Source of the DNA: Cytophagaceae bacterium
GTDB taxonomy: Bacteria > Bacteroidota > Bacteroidia > Cytophagales > Cyclobacteriaceae
DNA: 64,000 nt
Reading direction: 5' to 3'
NCBI GenBank assembly: GCA_006969745.1
Contig: CP030886.1
Span: 2,949,234-3,013,233, forward strand
Position 1 is the first letter of the stretch. Each line of letters opens with the position of its first letter. The notes beneath the pieces are model-generated. The model did not search any database. It was given only the letters and a program-made list of their open reading frames with translations, and was not told the origin of the DNA. A program made the translations under genes and the position numbers. Below, piece by piece: positions 1 to 11,034 of this stretch.

Positions 1-2
1 TA

Positions 3-2111
3 TATAGATCAACTGATGGTTTTGCCACAAGTATTGGAACAACTGATTGGATAGGAGGTTACTCTACTGCAAATAATATTAGTAGTTATACAAACCAACA
101 TCCCGATCAACATGCATTTATCTTTTTGTCTGGAAACAAGGCATTGAGTGGCAATGATGGCGGTGTTCAAATTACGGATGATGTTACAGACACAACTCCA
201 AATGGATTTGGGGAAACAGTAGATTGGACGGCATTAAATAATGGATATTTTACTTCTCAAGTCTATGCAATTTCCGTTGGGCCCGGAGATCAAATAATTT
301 CAGGTTTCCAGGATAATGGAAATTGGCTGGTAAATTCTACTGTCGAATCAACAAATTGGGATGATGAACTTGTCAATTTTTTCGGAGGTGATGGAACATA
401 CAATGCAATAAGCAGCGATGGGACAGTTAGGTATATATCCACGCAAAATGCCAGAACCTTCCGACTTACCTACTCAGACGAAAATGACCTGACCTTCAAT
501 AGCTTTCAGCAAATAGATCCTTCTTCAGGTTATGAGGGAGTATTTGTTACTCCATTTTATCTAGATCCTGCGAATGATGATATTTTTTATCTAGCTGGTG
601 ATTTTAATTTTATGGTTAACACTCAAGCAAGTACAGCGACACAAACAACAGGGTGGAAAACCATTACTTTGCCTGGTAACTTTGGATATGTTACTGAGAT
701 TGGTGTTACCATGGAAGATATAGTATACGTAGGAACAAACGATTCAGAGTTATATAAAATTGAAAACCCTGCAGCAACAACGCCGACAATAACTGATGTT
801 TCGTCAAATCTTTTTCCAACTGGTTCATATATCTCAAGTATTGGTGTGAATCAGTTTGATGCAGATGAATTAATAGTTGTTTTTTCTAACTACGGGGTAA
901 AAAGTATTTTTCACTCTAGCGATGGCGGTTCTACCTGGGAAGATATAAGCGGGAACTTGGAAGAAAATACTGATGGTTCTGGAAGTGGACCTTCAGTGAG
1001 AGCGGTCCGAATACTTGGAAATGGATTTGAATATTTGGTAGGTACTAGTACCGGACTATATTCTACTAGAATATTAGATGGAACCAATACAGTATGGGTT
1101 ACCGAAGGTGCCAGCAATGTCGGCAATGTGGTTATTAATCACATTGCTACCAGGACTGATGGCTTAGTTGCTGTTGGTACCCATGGTAATGGGATTTATA
1201 GTACAACAGTCAGCCCAGATGTAGATGTAAGCGTATCAGGCATCGAGTTGACAACACAAGTTTTTGATGCACCTACCGATGTTGTGACAACTCTTATTAA
1301 TAACGGAAAAACAACTATTACAACATTTGATATCACGCTAACAATCAATCAAGAAGAGGTAATTTCTGAGACTGTGAATGCTACTATTTCGTCGTTTGCA
1401 GAATATTCGCATACATTTTCACAGCAGGTAGATTTTACTGATGTCGGCGCATATGATGTTGAAGTTTCTGTGACGCTAGCAGGTGATGAAAATATCGCGA
1501 ATGATTCTAAGTCTGTATCTATACAAAGTCAGTCGGAACCGTCTGATATAACTCTTTCCAGTGCTTCGATTGATGAAGACCAAGATATAGGAACTGTTGT
1601 CGGCACATTTAGTACGGTAGATTTAGATGATGCTGAACACGATTACTCTTTAGTTACGGGAGATGGTGATGACGATAATGCTAATTTTTCAATTGTAAAC
1701 GACGAACTGCTATCCAACTTAATTTTTGATTTTGAGGATAAAGCTTCATTTACCATTAGAGTAGAAACGCTAGATGATGACGGGTATACGTTCGTGAAGG
1801 CTTTCTCAATAGAGATACTTGATGTACAAGAGCCTTTAAGCACTGAAGAACTAGATAAACTAGGCATTGTGGTGTATCCGAATCCATTTGGCAGCAACGT
1901 ACACCTGGAAATGATAAATGATTATATCGGAGATATCCAAATTACTGTTTCCGATGTATCCGGGAAATCCATACTATTATCGAAGGATTACCAAAAAAGT
2001 GTAAGACAAACAAAGTCAATGCTGAATTTGGAAAAACTGCAATCGGGCATTTATCTCTTAAATATTAAGATGGGACAAGAAGTGTTTTCAGGAAGATTAA
2101 TTAAAGAGTAA
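3..2111 (+). CDS. T9SS-exported beta-propeller protein, 5' end outside window
   Basis: The reading frame is open to the window edge, so the N-terminus and signal peptide are missing. The visible part begins with sialidase/VPS10-like propeller repeats (a GNDGGV turn near residue 50, SSDGGSTWEDISGNL further on). A CARDB-like beta-sandwich follows (starting VDVSVSGIELTTQVF), then a cadherin-like module (starting DITLSSASIDEDQDIG). The last 80 residues (VVYPNPFGSNVHLEM ... LQSGIYLLNIKMG) are a type A T9SS sorting domain, which directs export through the outer membrane and surface attachment or release. The ligand or substrate is not evident. A clear terminator follows, so it ends its transcription unit. 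An internal TTG at 126 is not a credible start because coding sequence continues upstream. Confidence 0.85.
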   Translation, partial: YRSTDGFATSIGTTDWIGGYSTANNISSYTNQHPDQHAFIFLSGNKALSGNDGGVQITDDVTDTTPNGFGETVDWTALNNGYFTSQVYAISVGPGDQIISGFQDNGNWLVNSTVESTNWDDELVNFFGGDGTYNAISSDGTVRYISTQNARTFRLTYSDENDLTFNSFQQIDPSSGYEGVFVTPFYLDPANDDIFYLAGDFNFMVNTQASTATQTTGWKTITLPGNFGYVTEIGVTMEDIVYVGTNDSELYKIENPAATTPTITDVSSNLFPTGSYISSIGVNQFDADELIVVFSNYGVKSIFHSSDGGSTWEDISGNLEENTDGSGSGPSVRAVRILGNGFEYLVGTSTGLYSTRILDGTNTVWVTEGASNVGNVVINHIATRTDGLVAVGTHGNGIYSTTVSPDVDVSVSGIELTTQVFDAPTDVVTTLINNGKTTITTFDITLTINQEEVISETVNATISSFAEYSHTFSQQVDFTDVGAYDVEVSVTLAGDENIANDSKSVSIQSQSEPSDITLSSASIDEDQDIGTVVGTFSTVDLDDAEHDYSLVTGDGDDDNANFSIVNDELLSNLIFDFEDKASFTIRVETLDDDGYTFVKAFSIEILDVQEPLSTEELDKLGIVVYPNPFGSNVHLEMINDYIGDIQITVSDVSGKSILLSKDYQKSVRQTKSMLNLEKLQSGIYLLNIKMGQEVFSGRLIKE

Positions 2112-2125
2112 ATAAAGACTACAAT

Positions 2126-2158
2126 AAAAAGCCACTCGAGTATCCGAGTGGCTTTTTT
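2126..2158 (+). terminator. Intrinsic terminator after the T9SS protein
   Basis: An 8-bp perfect stem, GCCACTCG (2131-2138) with CGAGTGGC (2145-2152), has a 6-nt loop. It is followed by six T and preceded by five A. It separates the secreted-protein gene from carA. Confidence 0.85.
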
Positions 2159-2192
2159 ATTGAACAATCCATAACTATTTTTGCTCCCCAGT

Positions 2193-4573
<2,381 letters not shown>

Positions 4574-4599
4574 TCGATAGCATGATATAAAATGTGTTA

Positions 4600-4626
4600 A
4601 GGCTTCCTTATTGGAAGCCTTTTTTC
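4600..4626 (+). terminator. Intrinsic terminator after eno
   Basis: Perfect 8-bp stem AGGCTTCC (4600-4607) with GGAAGCCT (4613-4620), a 5-nt loop, then a run of T. It ends the carA-eno unit. Confidence 0.85.
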
Positions 4627-4739
4627 GTTTGCAAGATTGAATTCGCTATTTACCGGTTTCTAAGCGCAGCTCACCGATTTGCTATGGCATAGCTTACTAC
4701 AAATTGACAGCTTTGGGTATCATTTTAAATTCAAAGATT

Positions 4740-5432
4740 ATGTCACGACACGAAAACTCAAACTCAAAAGTATGGCTAGGCTTAGTCCTGGTTCTTTTAG
4801 GTGCTTACTTCTTGCTTAGAAATCTTCACATGATACCCTCATTCTTGCCATATTGGTTATTTGGATGGGAAATGATATTTATCATAATTGGAGGGGCAAT
4901 GCTTGTCACAGGAAGAAGAGAAGGACTTGTTTTTTTCGGAATAGGCGCATTTTTCATCTTGCCGGATATCCTACACATCCCGCATTTTCGGATGAGGGAT
5001 TGGTGGCCTGTTATCCTAATTGCACTAGGCTTATCCATTTTCCTGAGGAGGAGAAGCTATACCAGCTCAAAACCTGGGGTATCTAATGAGGAATTTTTTG
5101 ATGATACTTCCATATTTGGTGGATCCGCCAAGACTATCACTTCACAGAATTTAAAAGCAGCTCGAATCAATTCCATTTTCGGTGGGTCTGAACTGAACCT
5201 TCTTGGAGCAAAATTGGGTCAAAAAGAAGTCATAGTGGATTGCTTATGTCTCTTTGGTGGAAATGAAATCATTATACCAAATGATTGGACAGTGGTCAAT
5301 GAGATGTTTGTGATCTTCGGAGGATTTTCAGATAAGAGAGCTTACACCTCAGGTGTAGTTCAAGATCCGGAAAAAGTGATCAGACTCAAAGGCATGGTGC
5401 TATTTGGAGGATCTGAGGTAAGAGGAGGATAG
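4740..5432 (+). CDS. LiaF-like membrane protein (DUF5668 plus LiaF C-terminal domain)
   Basis: Predicted inner-membrane protein. About four hydrophobic segments (residues about 10-28, 38-57, 60-75 and 85-98) form a DUF5668/LiaI-LiaF-type membrane region. The C-terminal half is a small beta-rich domain with five FGG turns (SIFGGSA, SIFGGSE, LFGGNE, IFGGFS, LFGGSE), typical of LiaF. In Firmicutes LiaF restrains an envelope-stress two-component system. Here the gene directly precedes a LytS-type kinase and LytTR regulator, 49 bp away, so a similar modulating role is a reasonable inference. ATG 4740 is chosen over a TTG at 4704 because it begins just before the first membrane segment. Confidence 0.75.
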   Translation: MSRHENSNSKVWLGLVLVLLGAYFLLRNLHMIPSFLPYWLFGWEMIFIIIGGAMLVTGRREGLVFFGIGAFFILPDILHIPHFRMRDWWPVILIALGLSIFLRRRSYTSSKPGVSNEEFFDDTSIFGGSAKTITSQNLKAARINSIFGGSELNLLGAKLGQKEVIVDCLCLFGGNEIIIPNDWTVVNEMFVIFGGFSDKRAYTSGVVQDPEKVIRLKGMVLFGGSEVRGG

Positions 5433-5481
5433 ACCTGCCAATCGTTTTATAACTTTAGGACTAACAATTACCTAATCACGA

Positions 5482-6537
5482 ATGAAGCACCCAATTCTAA
5501 GCGGTTCCGGCTACAAACTTTACGCACTCGTTTGGTTGGTAGTAATGGCCGCTCATGGATCGGTGCTTTATTTTTATTACGACTTTTCAATGAGCATTGC
5601 TATTGCCGATAGCCTTGTTTTCAATCTCATTTTCGGAGCTATTGCTCCTGGCCTCTGGTTCATAGTCACGTTTGGTAGTTTAAACAAAGATGAATTGTCG
5701 CTCGTAGGGACACACGTAGGAGCTGCTTTTCTGACCATAGTGGTATGGCTCGCTTTGTCAAATTATATCCTTAAATCCATATTTTATACTTCATCTGTCT
5801 ATCTCACTTTTCTAAATGATTCGAGTGTATGGCGAGTGATTGTTGGCATTCTCTTTTATAGCATCAGTGTCCTCATCTTCTATTTAATAAAGTATTATCA
5901 GGATATGCAAAAGCGGCTCAATCGTGAGCTTGAGCTTCAAAATCTATTGAAGGATTCGGAACTGAGAATGCTGAAATCACAAATCAATCCGCATTTCATT
6001 TTTAATAGCCTCAACTCAGTAAGTGCATTAACAATTTCTCATCCCGAAGACGCTCGAGAGATGGTGGTGAAGCTCAGTGACTTTTTGCGATTCTCTCTCG
6101 GTAAGGATAATAGTGAGTTGAATTCGCTCGACCAAGAGATCAAAAATGCGACAATCTATTTGGAAATAGAGAAAGTCAGGTTTGGAGATAAACTTAAGTT
6201 TGAAAAGGAAATTTCTGCTGATTGTGCAAAAGTGATGGTTCCCAACCTCATTTTACAACCGCTTTTTGAAAATGCCATAAAATATGGCGTTTATGATAGT
6301 ATTGAACCTGTTACTATTCAGCTAAGATGTGAGGTTAAAGATGATTTACTTTACCTTCATATTGCCAACGATTTTGATCCAACATCAGTGTCTCCACCTG
6401 GTGAGGGAATTGGATTGGATAATGTGCGGAAGCGACTTAACCTTGTGTATGGTCGCAATGATCTTTTGGAAGTAGAAAAGAAGAAAGACCAGTTTGCTGT
6501 CACCCTAAAAATACCAATCGAAGGCAATGAAGATTAA
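5482..6537 (+). CDS. LytS/AlgZ-type sensor histidine kinase
   Basis: Membrane sensor kinase of the His_kinase (PF06580) family. Four hydrophobic segments fill roughly the first 140 residues, with no recognisable extracytoplasmic sensor, so the signal is probably sensed in the membrane or through a partner. The phosphoacceptor region is LKSQINPHFIFNSLNS, and a HATPase domain follows (FENAIKYGV N-box, EGIGLDNVRKRL G-box). It overlaps the downstream regulator gene by 11 bp, which fits a kinase/regulator pair. The upstream LiaF-like gene may encode its modulator. Confidence 0.9.
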   Translation: MKHPILSGSGYKLYALVWLVVMAAHGSVLYFYYDFSMSIAIADSLVFNLIFGAIAPGLWFIVTFGSLNKDELSLVGTHVGAAFLTIVVWLALSNYILKSIFYTSSVYLTFLNDSSVWRVIVGILFYSISVLIFYLIKYYQDMQKRLNRELELQNLLKDSELRMLKSQINPHFIFNSLNSVSALTISHPEDAREMVVKLSDFLRFSLGKDNSELNSLDQEIKNATIYLEIEKVRFGDKLKFEKEISADCAKVMVPNLILQPLFENAIKYGVYDSIEPVTIQLRCEVKDDLLYLHIANDFDPTSVSPPGEGIGLDNVRKRLNLVYGRNDLLEVEKKKDQFAVTLKIPIEGNED

Positions 6538-7276
6538 CACGTTAATCATTGATGATGAACACCTGGCTCGGCAGATTATTAGAGGTTATCTGGAAGAGGA
6601 TGAGGAAATAGAAATAGCGGCTGAGTGTAGCGATGGCTTTCAAGGATTCAAGCTTATCAATGAGCTCAAACCGGATTTGGTTTTCCTTGATGTAATGATG
6701 CCTAAACTTACGGGTTTTGAGATGTTGGAGCTTTTAGAAAATCCTCCGGTTATAATTTTCAGTACGGCCTATGATCAATATGCCATTAAGGCTTTTGAAC
6801 AAAATGCAGTCGATTATCTACTTAAACCATATGCAAGTGCGCGTTTTGCTGAGGCATTGAAAAAAGCAAAAGAAAAACTGAAGAGCAAGTCCGCCAATCA
6901 ACAGTCGATCAAGAATATTCTGGATGATCAAAATGAAAAAATTGATGCGCTAACACGGGTTGCCGTAAGAACGGGAACAAAAATTGACATCATACCCGTA
7001 GAAAAAATCAAGTATCTGGAGGCACAAGATGATTACGTGAAGCTGTATACTGAAGAGGGAAATTTTCTTAAGCAGCAAACCATGAAATTTTATGAAAGTC
7101 ACTTACCTGAGGATGATTTTCTGCGCATCCATCGTTCTTATATTGTTAGGTTAAAAGAAATATCAAGGGTAGAACAAATGGGAAAAGACACTCATGTAGT
7201 TCTCCTTCATGATGGTAAACAGTTGTCGGTGAGCAGGTCTGGTTATTCCAAACTCAAAGAAGTTCTGGGTTTTTAA
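6527..7276 (+). CDS. LytTR-family response regulator
   Basis: DNA-binding regulator with an N-terminal receiver domain (residues 1-120) and a C-terminal LytTR domain (about 140-249). The receiver has the acidic pair in LIIDDEH, phosphoacceptor Asp55 in VFLDVMMPKLTG, the switch Thr in IFSTAYD and Lys in YLLKPY. The LytTR part contains YLEAQDDYVKLYTEEGNF and FLRIHRSYIVRL. It is partner of the kinase whose gene it overlaps. Targets are unknown. The LiaF-like gene upstream is a plausible autoregulated target. Confidence 0.93.
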   Translation: MKINTLIIDDEHLARQIIRGYLEEDEEIEIAAECSDGFQGFKLINELKPDLVFLDVMMPKLTGFEMLELLENPPVIIFSTAYDQYAIKAFEQNAVDYLLKPYASARFAEALKKAKEKLKSKSANQQSIKNILDDQNEKIDALTRVAVRTGTKIDIIPVEKIKYLEAQDDYVKLYTEEGNFLKQQTMKFYESHLPEDDFLRIHRSYIVRLKEISRVEQMGKDTHVVLLHDGKQLSVSRSGYSKLKEVLGF

Positions 7277-7286
7277 ACATTAAAAT

Positions 7287-7982
7287 TCATTTCAATTGGA
7301 CCAACGCCTTTTCATAAAGGTATTTCCTGGTAAAGTAGTATCCAGCAATGCTTATTGCTTCAACAAGTAAGATGAGATAGGGGATTCCGATTACCGTATC
7401 GGCCATAAACTGCTTTTTCAATAAAAGCCAATCTTCCAGAAAAAAGCCGGCAAAGAAGATGACGAATAATAGTGGGAGCAACAGATATGAGATAAACCAC
7501 CTTATTCGCATTGAGCTTTTGATGGAGATAAAGCAATAATAAAGTGGAGGAAAGGTAAATAGCCAAATACATATGTTAGTAAGCCAGAAGGCGATGGGAT
7601 TATCGCTACCAAACAAAATTGAACTGGCGTATTGCTCATCATTGCCTCCTAAAAGAGCAAAAAGTATTCTATTGAGAGGGAAATTGGCAAATATCAGCGC
7701 AAAACCCAATTGCTTCTTCTTTTGACTCGTTTGCCGGATCTGATACAATCCAATCCACATAAGAATAAAAGTAAAGATTGGCCCTGCATAAGTCGCCAAC
7801 AACCAAAATTGGCTCGCTTCTTCACATCCGGGATAAAGTTCAAAGTAATTGAATGTCTTGTATCCAAAGCCACCGCAGATTGCAGCTCCCACAAAATGAT
7901 GAACAAACTCATGAGAGGTTCCGCACAGGATTGTTAAAAACATAAATGGAACCGTGTACTTAAGATTGATATTGGTCTTCAT
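7287..7982 (-). CDS. Putative membrane zinc metallopeptidase (HExxH, M50-like)
   Basis: I do not recognise a named family. The 231-residue protein has about six hydrophobic segments. Near the N-terminus, inside or next to the first segment, lies HEFVHHFVGA (His24, Glu25, His28), an HExxH zinc motif resembling site-2-protease (M50) motifs. A possible third ligand is not obvious. Proteolysis in the membrane is therefore an inference. ATG 7982 is preferred to a TTG at 8012. It is convergent with the LytTR regulator, with only 10 bp between the stop codons and no terminator visible. Confidence 0.5.
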   Translation of the reverse strand: MKTNINLKYTVPFMFLTILCGTSHEFVHHFVGAAICGGFGYKTFNYFELYPGCEEASQFWLLATYAGPIFTFILMWIGLYQIRQTSQKKKQLGFALIFANFPLNRILFALLGGNDEQYASSILFGSDNPIAFWLTNICIWLFTFPPLYYCFISIKSSMRIRWFISYLLLPLLFVIFFAGFFLEDWLLLKKQFMADTVIGIPYLILLVEAISIAGYYFTRKYLYEKALVQLK

Positions 7983-8109
7983 GATATACTTTTTTGCTAA
8001 ATAGAATACCAATTTAGATTCAATGTTGCTTCAGAAAAGTCAAGAATACATCTTGTAGTCCTTTTGTAATACGTATGATTAAGTAAAATAAATGATGATT
8101 ATGATTAAT

Positions 8110-8136
8110 AACTATAAAAATAGTTGTATAATTATA
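8110..8136. promoter_or_regulatory. A+T-rich dyad, candidate BlaI operator
   Basis: A perfect 6-4-6 inverted repeat AACTAT/ATAGTT (8110-8125) is followed at once by the self-complementary TATAATTATA (8127-8136), 22-49 bp before the blaI-like start. MecI/BlaI repressors bind short dyads at their own promoters, so autoregulation here is plausible. The extreme A+T content makes chance dyads likely, hence low confidence. Confidence 0.4.
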
Positions 8137-8158
8137 TTTATAGTTATAGTATTGTGTT

Positions 8159-8533
8159 ATGAAGGAATTGACCAAAGCAGAGGAGCAGCTAATGCATTAC
8201 CTCTGGACACTTGAAAAAGCCTATTTAAAAGATATAGTGGAGCAATATCCATCGCCTGCTCCTGCTTACACTACTATTTCTACAGTAGTCAATGTGTTGG
8301 TAAAAAAAGGATTTATCGGTTTCAATACACATGGTAAGTCACGAGAATATTTTCCAATGATCTCCAAAGAAAAATACACCAAGCAGTCCATGAATGGGTT
8401 GATGAGTAGCTTTTTTGACAATTCTGCTAAGAAATTTGCCTCATTCTTCACTACACAGAAAGACCTTTCTGTTGAAGAACTTCAGGAAATAAGAAAACTT
8501 ATCGACGAACAGATAGCCCAACGGAAATCATGA
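8159..8533 (+). CDS. BlaI/MecI/CopY-family transcriptional repressor
   Basis: Winged-helix repressor of 124 residues, the normal length for the family. The helix-turn-helix region is LKDIVEQYPSPAPAYTTIST and the wing contains KKGFIGFNTHGKSREYFP. The C-terminal part is a dimerisation helix. In staphylococcal systems the partner BlaR1 or MecR1 inactivates the repressor by proteolysis. Here the next gene, overlapping by 4 bp (ATGA), encodes a BlaR1-like M56 peptidase, so the pair is a BlaI/BlaR1-type switch. The likely regulon is this operon itself; what else it controls cannot be read from the sequence. Confidence 0.9.
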   Translation: MKELTKAEEQLMHYLWTLEKAYLKDIVEQYPSPAPAYTTISTVVNVLVKKGFIGFNTHGKSREYFPMISKEKYTKQSMNGLMSSFFDNSAKKFASFFTTQKDLSVEELQEIRKLIDEQIAQRKS

Positions 8534-11034
8534 ATGAGTTGATTATTTACCTATTAAAAGTAATTGCTATACACGGGCTGCTTTACCTGTTTTATAGGAT
8601 TGTCCTGAGAAACACAGGACATCACGCATTCAATAGAGGATTTCTTCTCATTACATTGATTGCGGCATTTCTAATTCCATTCATTGAAATATCTCTACCA
8701 GAGGAAGTCCATACCTCGGAGGAAATCAATGTTATAATGTGGCTTTCAGAGCCCACTGCAGGAATTGAGGAATTTGACTTGGTACCCGTAAAAAGCGAAT
8801 CCACCAGGTCTTATTGGTACCTGATGCCATGGTTTTATGGGTTAGTCGCATTGGTTTTGATGATAAGGTCGGTTTTTTACCTGTCGCTACTCACCAAACT
8901 AAAAAAACATTCAGAAATTATAAGAAAACGCTGGTTCAAGCTTTTTAAAATATCTCACGATCGTCCGTTTAGTTTTTTTTCAAATGTCTTTATACCAAAA
9001 TCACTTTTTGGTACGGATTCATTTGAGCAGATCCTTGCGCATGAATGCGAGCATGTAAGGCAGCATCATTCAATTGACAGACTGCTGATGGATTTTGTTG
9101 TTTCACTGTTTTGGTTCAATCCCTTCATCTACTTGTATCGAAACGCACTCATCGAAATCCATGAATTTCAGGCAGACGAAGTTGTACTTAATCGGTTTAA
9201 TGATCCGATTGGCTATCAGGAAATTTTGTATTCACAACTTCAGTCAGCTCAGTATTCGGGTTTGGTGAGTCATTTCAATTTTTCAATGATTAAAAAAAGG
9301 ATTGTAATGATGAACAAACAACGCAAAATGTCCGGATGGGTCCACATGCTGACTGTACCGGTAACGCTTCTGGTAATTTTTGCTTTTTCAAGCAAGGAAG
9401 CCATGGAGCCATTAAATGATGTAGGTGATGAAATCGCTTCCATAATTGGACCCGAAGATGGATTGGACTGGTGGAGCTTAAGCCTGACGGAATCTAATCC
9501 TGATCCAGTTGAACCCCAAGGTCAAGCTCAAGAGAATATTCCAGAAATACTTCCATTGAAAAGTACCCAAAATGTAAAGATGACATCTGGTTTCGGTCGT
9601 CGTATCCACCCAATTTATAAAGTGGAAAAAATGCACAAAGGGATGGATTTTTCATGCCCAATAGGAAGTGAGATCATTGCAACTGCAAATGGAAAAGTAG
9701 CTGCAGTCAAAACCTTTGATGGCGGTTATGGTAAGTTAATTACTATCTCTCACGGTGAGTATACCTCCAGATATGCTCAGCTTTCTGAGTTTAAAGTGAA
9801 AGAGGGAGATGTAGTGAAAAAAGGAGATGTAATTGGTCTATCGGGGAGTTCCGGGGCGTCAACGGCACCACACTTACATTATGAAGTATTACATGGTGAT
9901 ATGCATCTAGATCCTATGAAATACATTAACAACTACAACTTTAAGGCAAGTCTTGACAAGAGTAATGAAGAGATTGATGAGGAAAACATGCTATTAGCAA
10001 AGCAGGAGCGAGAGTTGGCCGAGCAGGCACGAGCACAGGCAATGCAAGAAGAAATCCAGGCAGAACAATCGATGCTCCGCGCAGAACGAGAGGCCTTACT
10101 TGCACAGCAAGAGCGAGAAAGAAGTGAGGAAATGCGTAGTAATGCCGAAGAGCTTCAAAGAGAAAGAGAAGCTGAAGAACGAAAACTTATAGAACTTCAG
10201 ATATTGAATGAAAGGCTGAAATTTGAAGACAGCAAGCAAAATCGTACCATACGATTTGATGGAAAAAAAGAAAGCCCATTGTTCGTAGTAGATGGAGAAA
10301 TAGTGGATGTGGTTTCAAATCTGGATCCAGATGATATTGAAAGTATCCAGGTTTTGAAAGGTAAAAGCGCCAAGGATAAGTATGGCAAAAAGGGAACGGA
10401 CGGGGTGATCGAGATTAAGACCAAAGACAAGCAGAAGAATAAATCAAAGGACAAGCCAAAAAACAAAGAAAAAAATAAGAGTAAACAATCTGCTTTCCGT
10501 GTTTTGATAGACCCGGGGCATGGTGGTGAAGATTCCGGAACTCTGGCAATTAATGGCTTAGAAGAAAAGCAATTAACGTTAGAAGTGTCGAAGATCGTAG
10601 GCGATTATTTTAGTGGAAATAAGGACATTGAAGTTGCATTCACACGGGATATTGATTCATTTCTTTCTTTGAAAGATCGTGCTGAAGCTTCTATTGGTGC
10701 TGATCTGGTCATATCTATTCACGCCAATAGCGATCGAGATTCTAATCAGAAATATACCAGTGTATATGTGGATGCAGAGAGTGAATTTTTGCAAGAGTCC
10801 TTGGTAGTTTCTGAGCATCTTGGAGCGCAGCTGAGATCAATCGAGCGAGAAACGAAGGTTGGAATTGCGGATCTTTACCTGATGCGCACGACTAACTGTC
10901 CTGCTCTACTTATCGAAATTGGCCATCTATCAAATCAGAGTGATTTGAACTATATGACGTCACACAAGGGCAAGCAAGAAATAGCAGCTATGATTGCAAG
11001 TACCATTGAATTTTCAGCAAAAAACATGTTATAG
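8530..11034 (+). CDS. BlaR1-like M56 peptidase fused to M23 endopeptidase, coiled coil, plug-like segment and Amidase_3
   Basis: Five modules lie in one intact 834-residue frame. Residues 1-290: BlaR1/M56 membrane peptidase with hydrophobic segments near 8-26, 37-55, 95-118 and 272-288 and zinc motif HECEH (171-175). Residues 350-465: M23 (LytM/peptidoglycan endopeptidase) with intact zinc ligands in HKGMD (369-373) and HLH (448-450). Residues 475-575: a charged coiled coil rich in Glu, Arg and Gln. Residues 582-628: a short TonB-plug-like stretch (FVVDGEIVDVV ... GTDGVIEIKTK). A Lys-rich linker follows, then residues 655-834: N-acetylmuramoyl-L-alanine amidase (Amidase_3) with His664, Glu679, His731 and catalytic Glu796. 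All catalytic residues are present. The part after residue 290 should lie in the periplasm. Inferred role: an envelope-stress switch whose sensor portion is itself a pair of cell-wall hydrolases. Confidence 0.88.
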   Translation: MNELIIYLLKVIAIHGLLYLFYRIVLRNTGHHAFNRGFLLITLIAAFLIPFIEISLPEEVHTSEEINVIMWLSEPTAGIEEFDLVPVKSESTRSYWYLMPWFYGLVALVLMIRSVFYLSLLTKLKKHSEIIRKRWFKLFKISHDRPFSFFSNVFIPKSLFGTDSFEQILAHECEHVRQHHSIDRLLMDFVVSLFWFNPFIYLYRNALIEIHEFQADEVVLNRFNDPIGYQEILYSQLQSAQYSGLVSHFNFSMIKKRIVMMNKQRKMSGWVHMLTVPVTLLVIFAFSSKEAMEPLNDVGDEIASIIGPEDGLDWWSLSLTESNPDPVEPQGQAQENIPEILPLKSTQNVKMTSGFGRRIHPIYKVEKMHKGMDFSCPIGSEIIATANGKVAAVKTFDGGYGKLITISHGEYTSRYAQLSEFKVKEGDVVKKGDVIGLSGSSGASTAPHLHYEVLHGDMHLDPMKYINNYNFKASLDKSNEEIDEENMLLAKQERELAEQARAQAMQEEIQAEQSMLRAEREALLAQQERERSEEMRSNAEELQREREAEERKLIELQILNERLKFEDSKQNRTIRFDGKKESPLFVVDGEIVDVVSNLDPDDIESIQVLKGKSAKDKYGKKGTDGVIEIKTKDKQKNKSKDKPKNKEKNKSKQSAFRVLIDPGHGGEDSGTLAINGLEEKQLTLEVSKIVGDYFSGNKDIEVAFTRDIDSFLSLKDRAEASIGADLVISIHANSDRDSNQKYTSVYVDAESEFLQESLVVSEHLGAQLRSIERETKVGIADLYLMRTTNCPALLIEIGHLSNQSDLNYMTSHKGKQEIAAMIASTIEFSAKNML

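Noticed and set aside
10197..10466. Reverse-strand frame within the BlaR1-fusion gene
   Set aside because: Mirror of the Lys-rich linker and plug-like segment; composition artefact.
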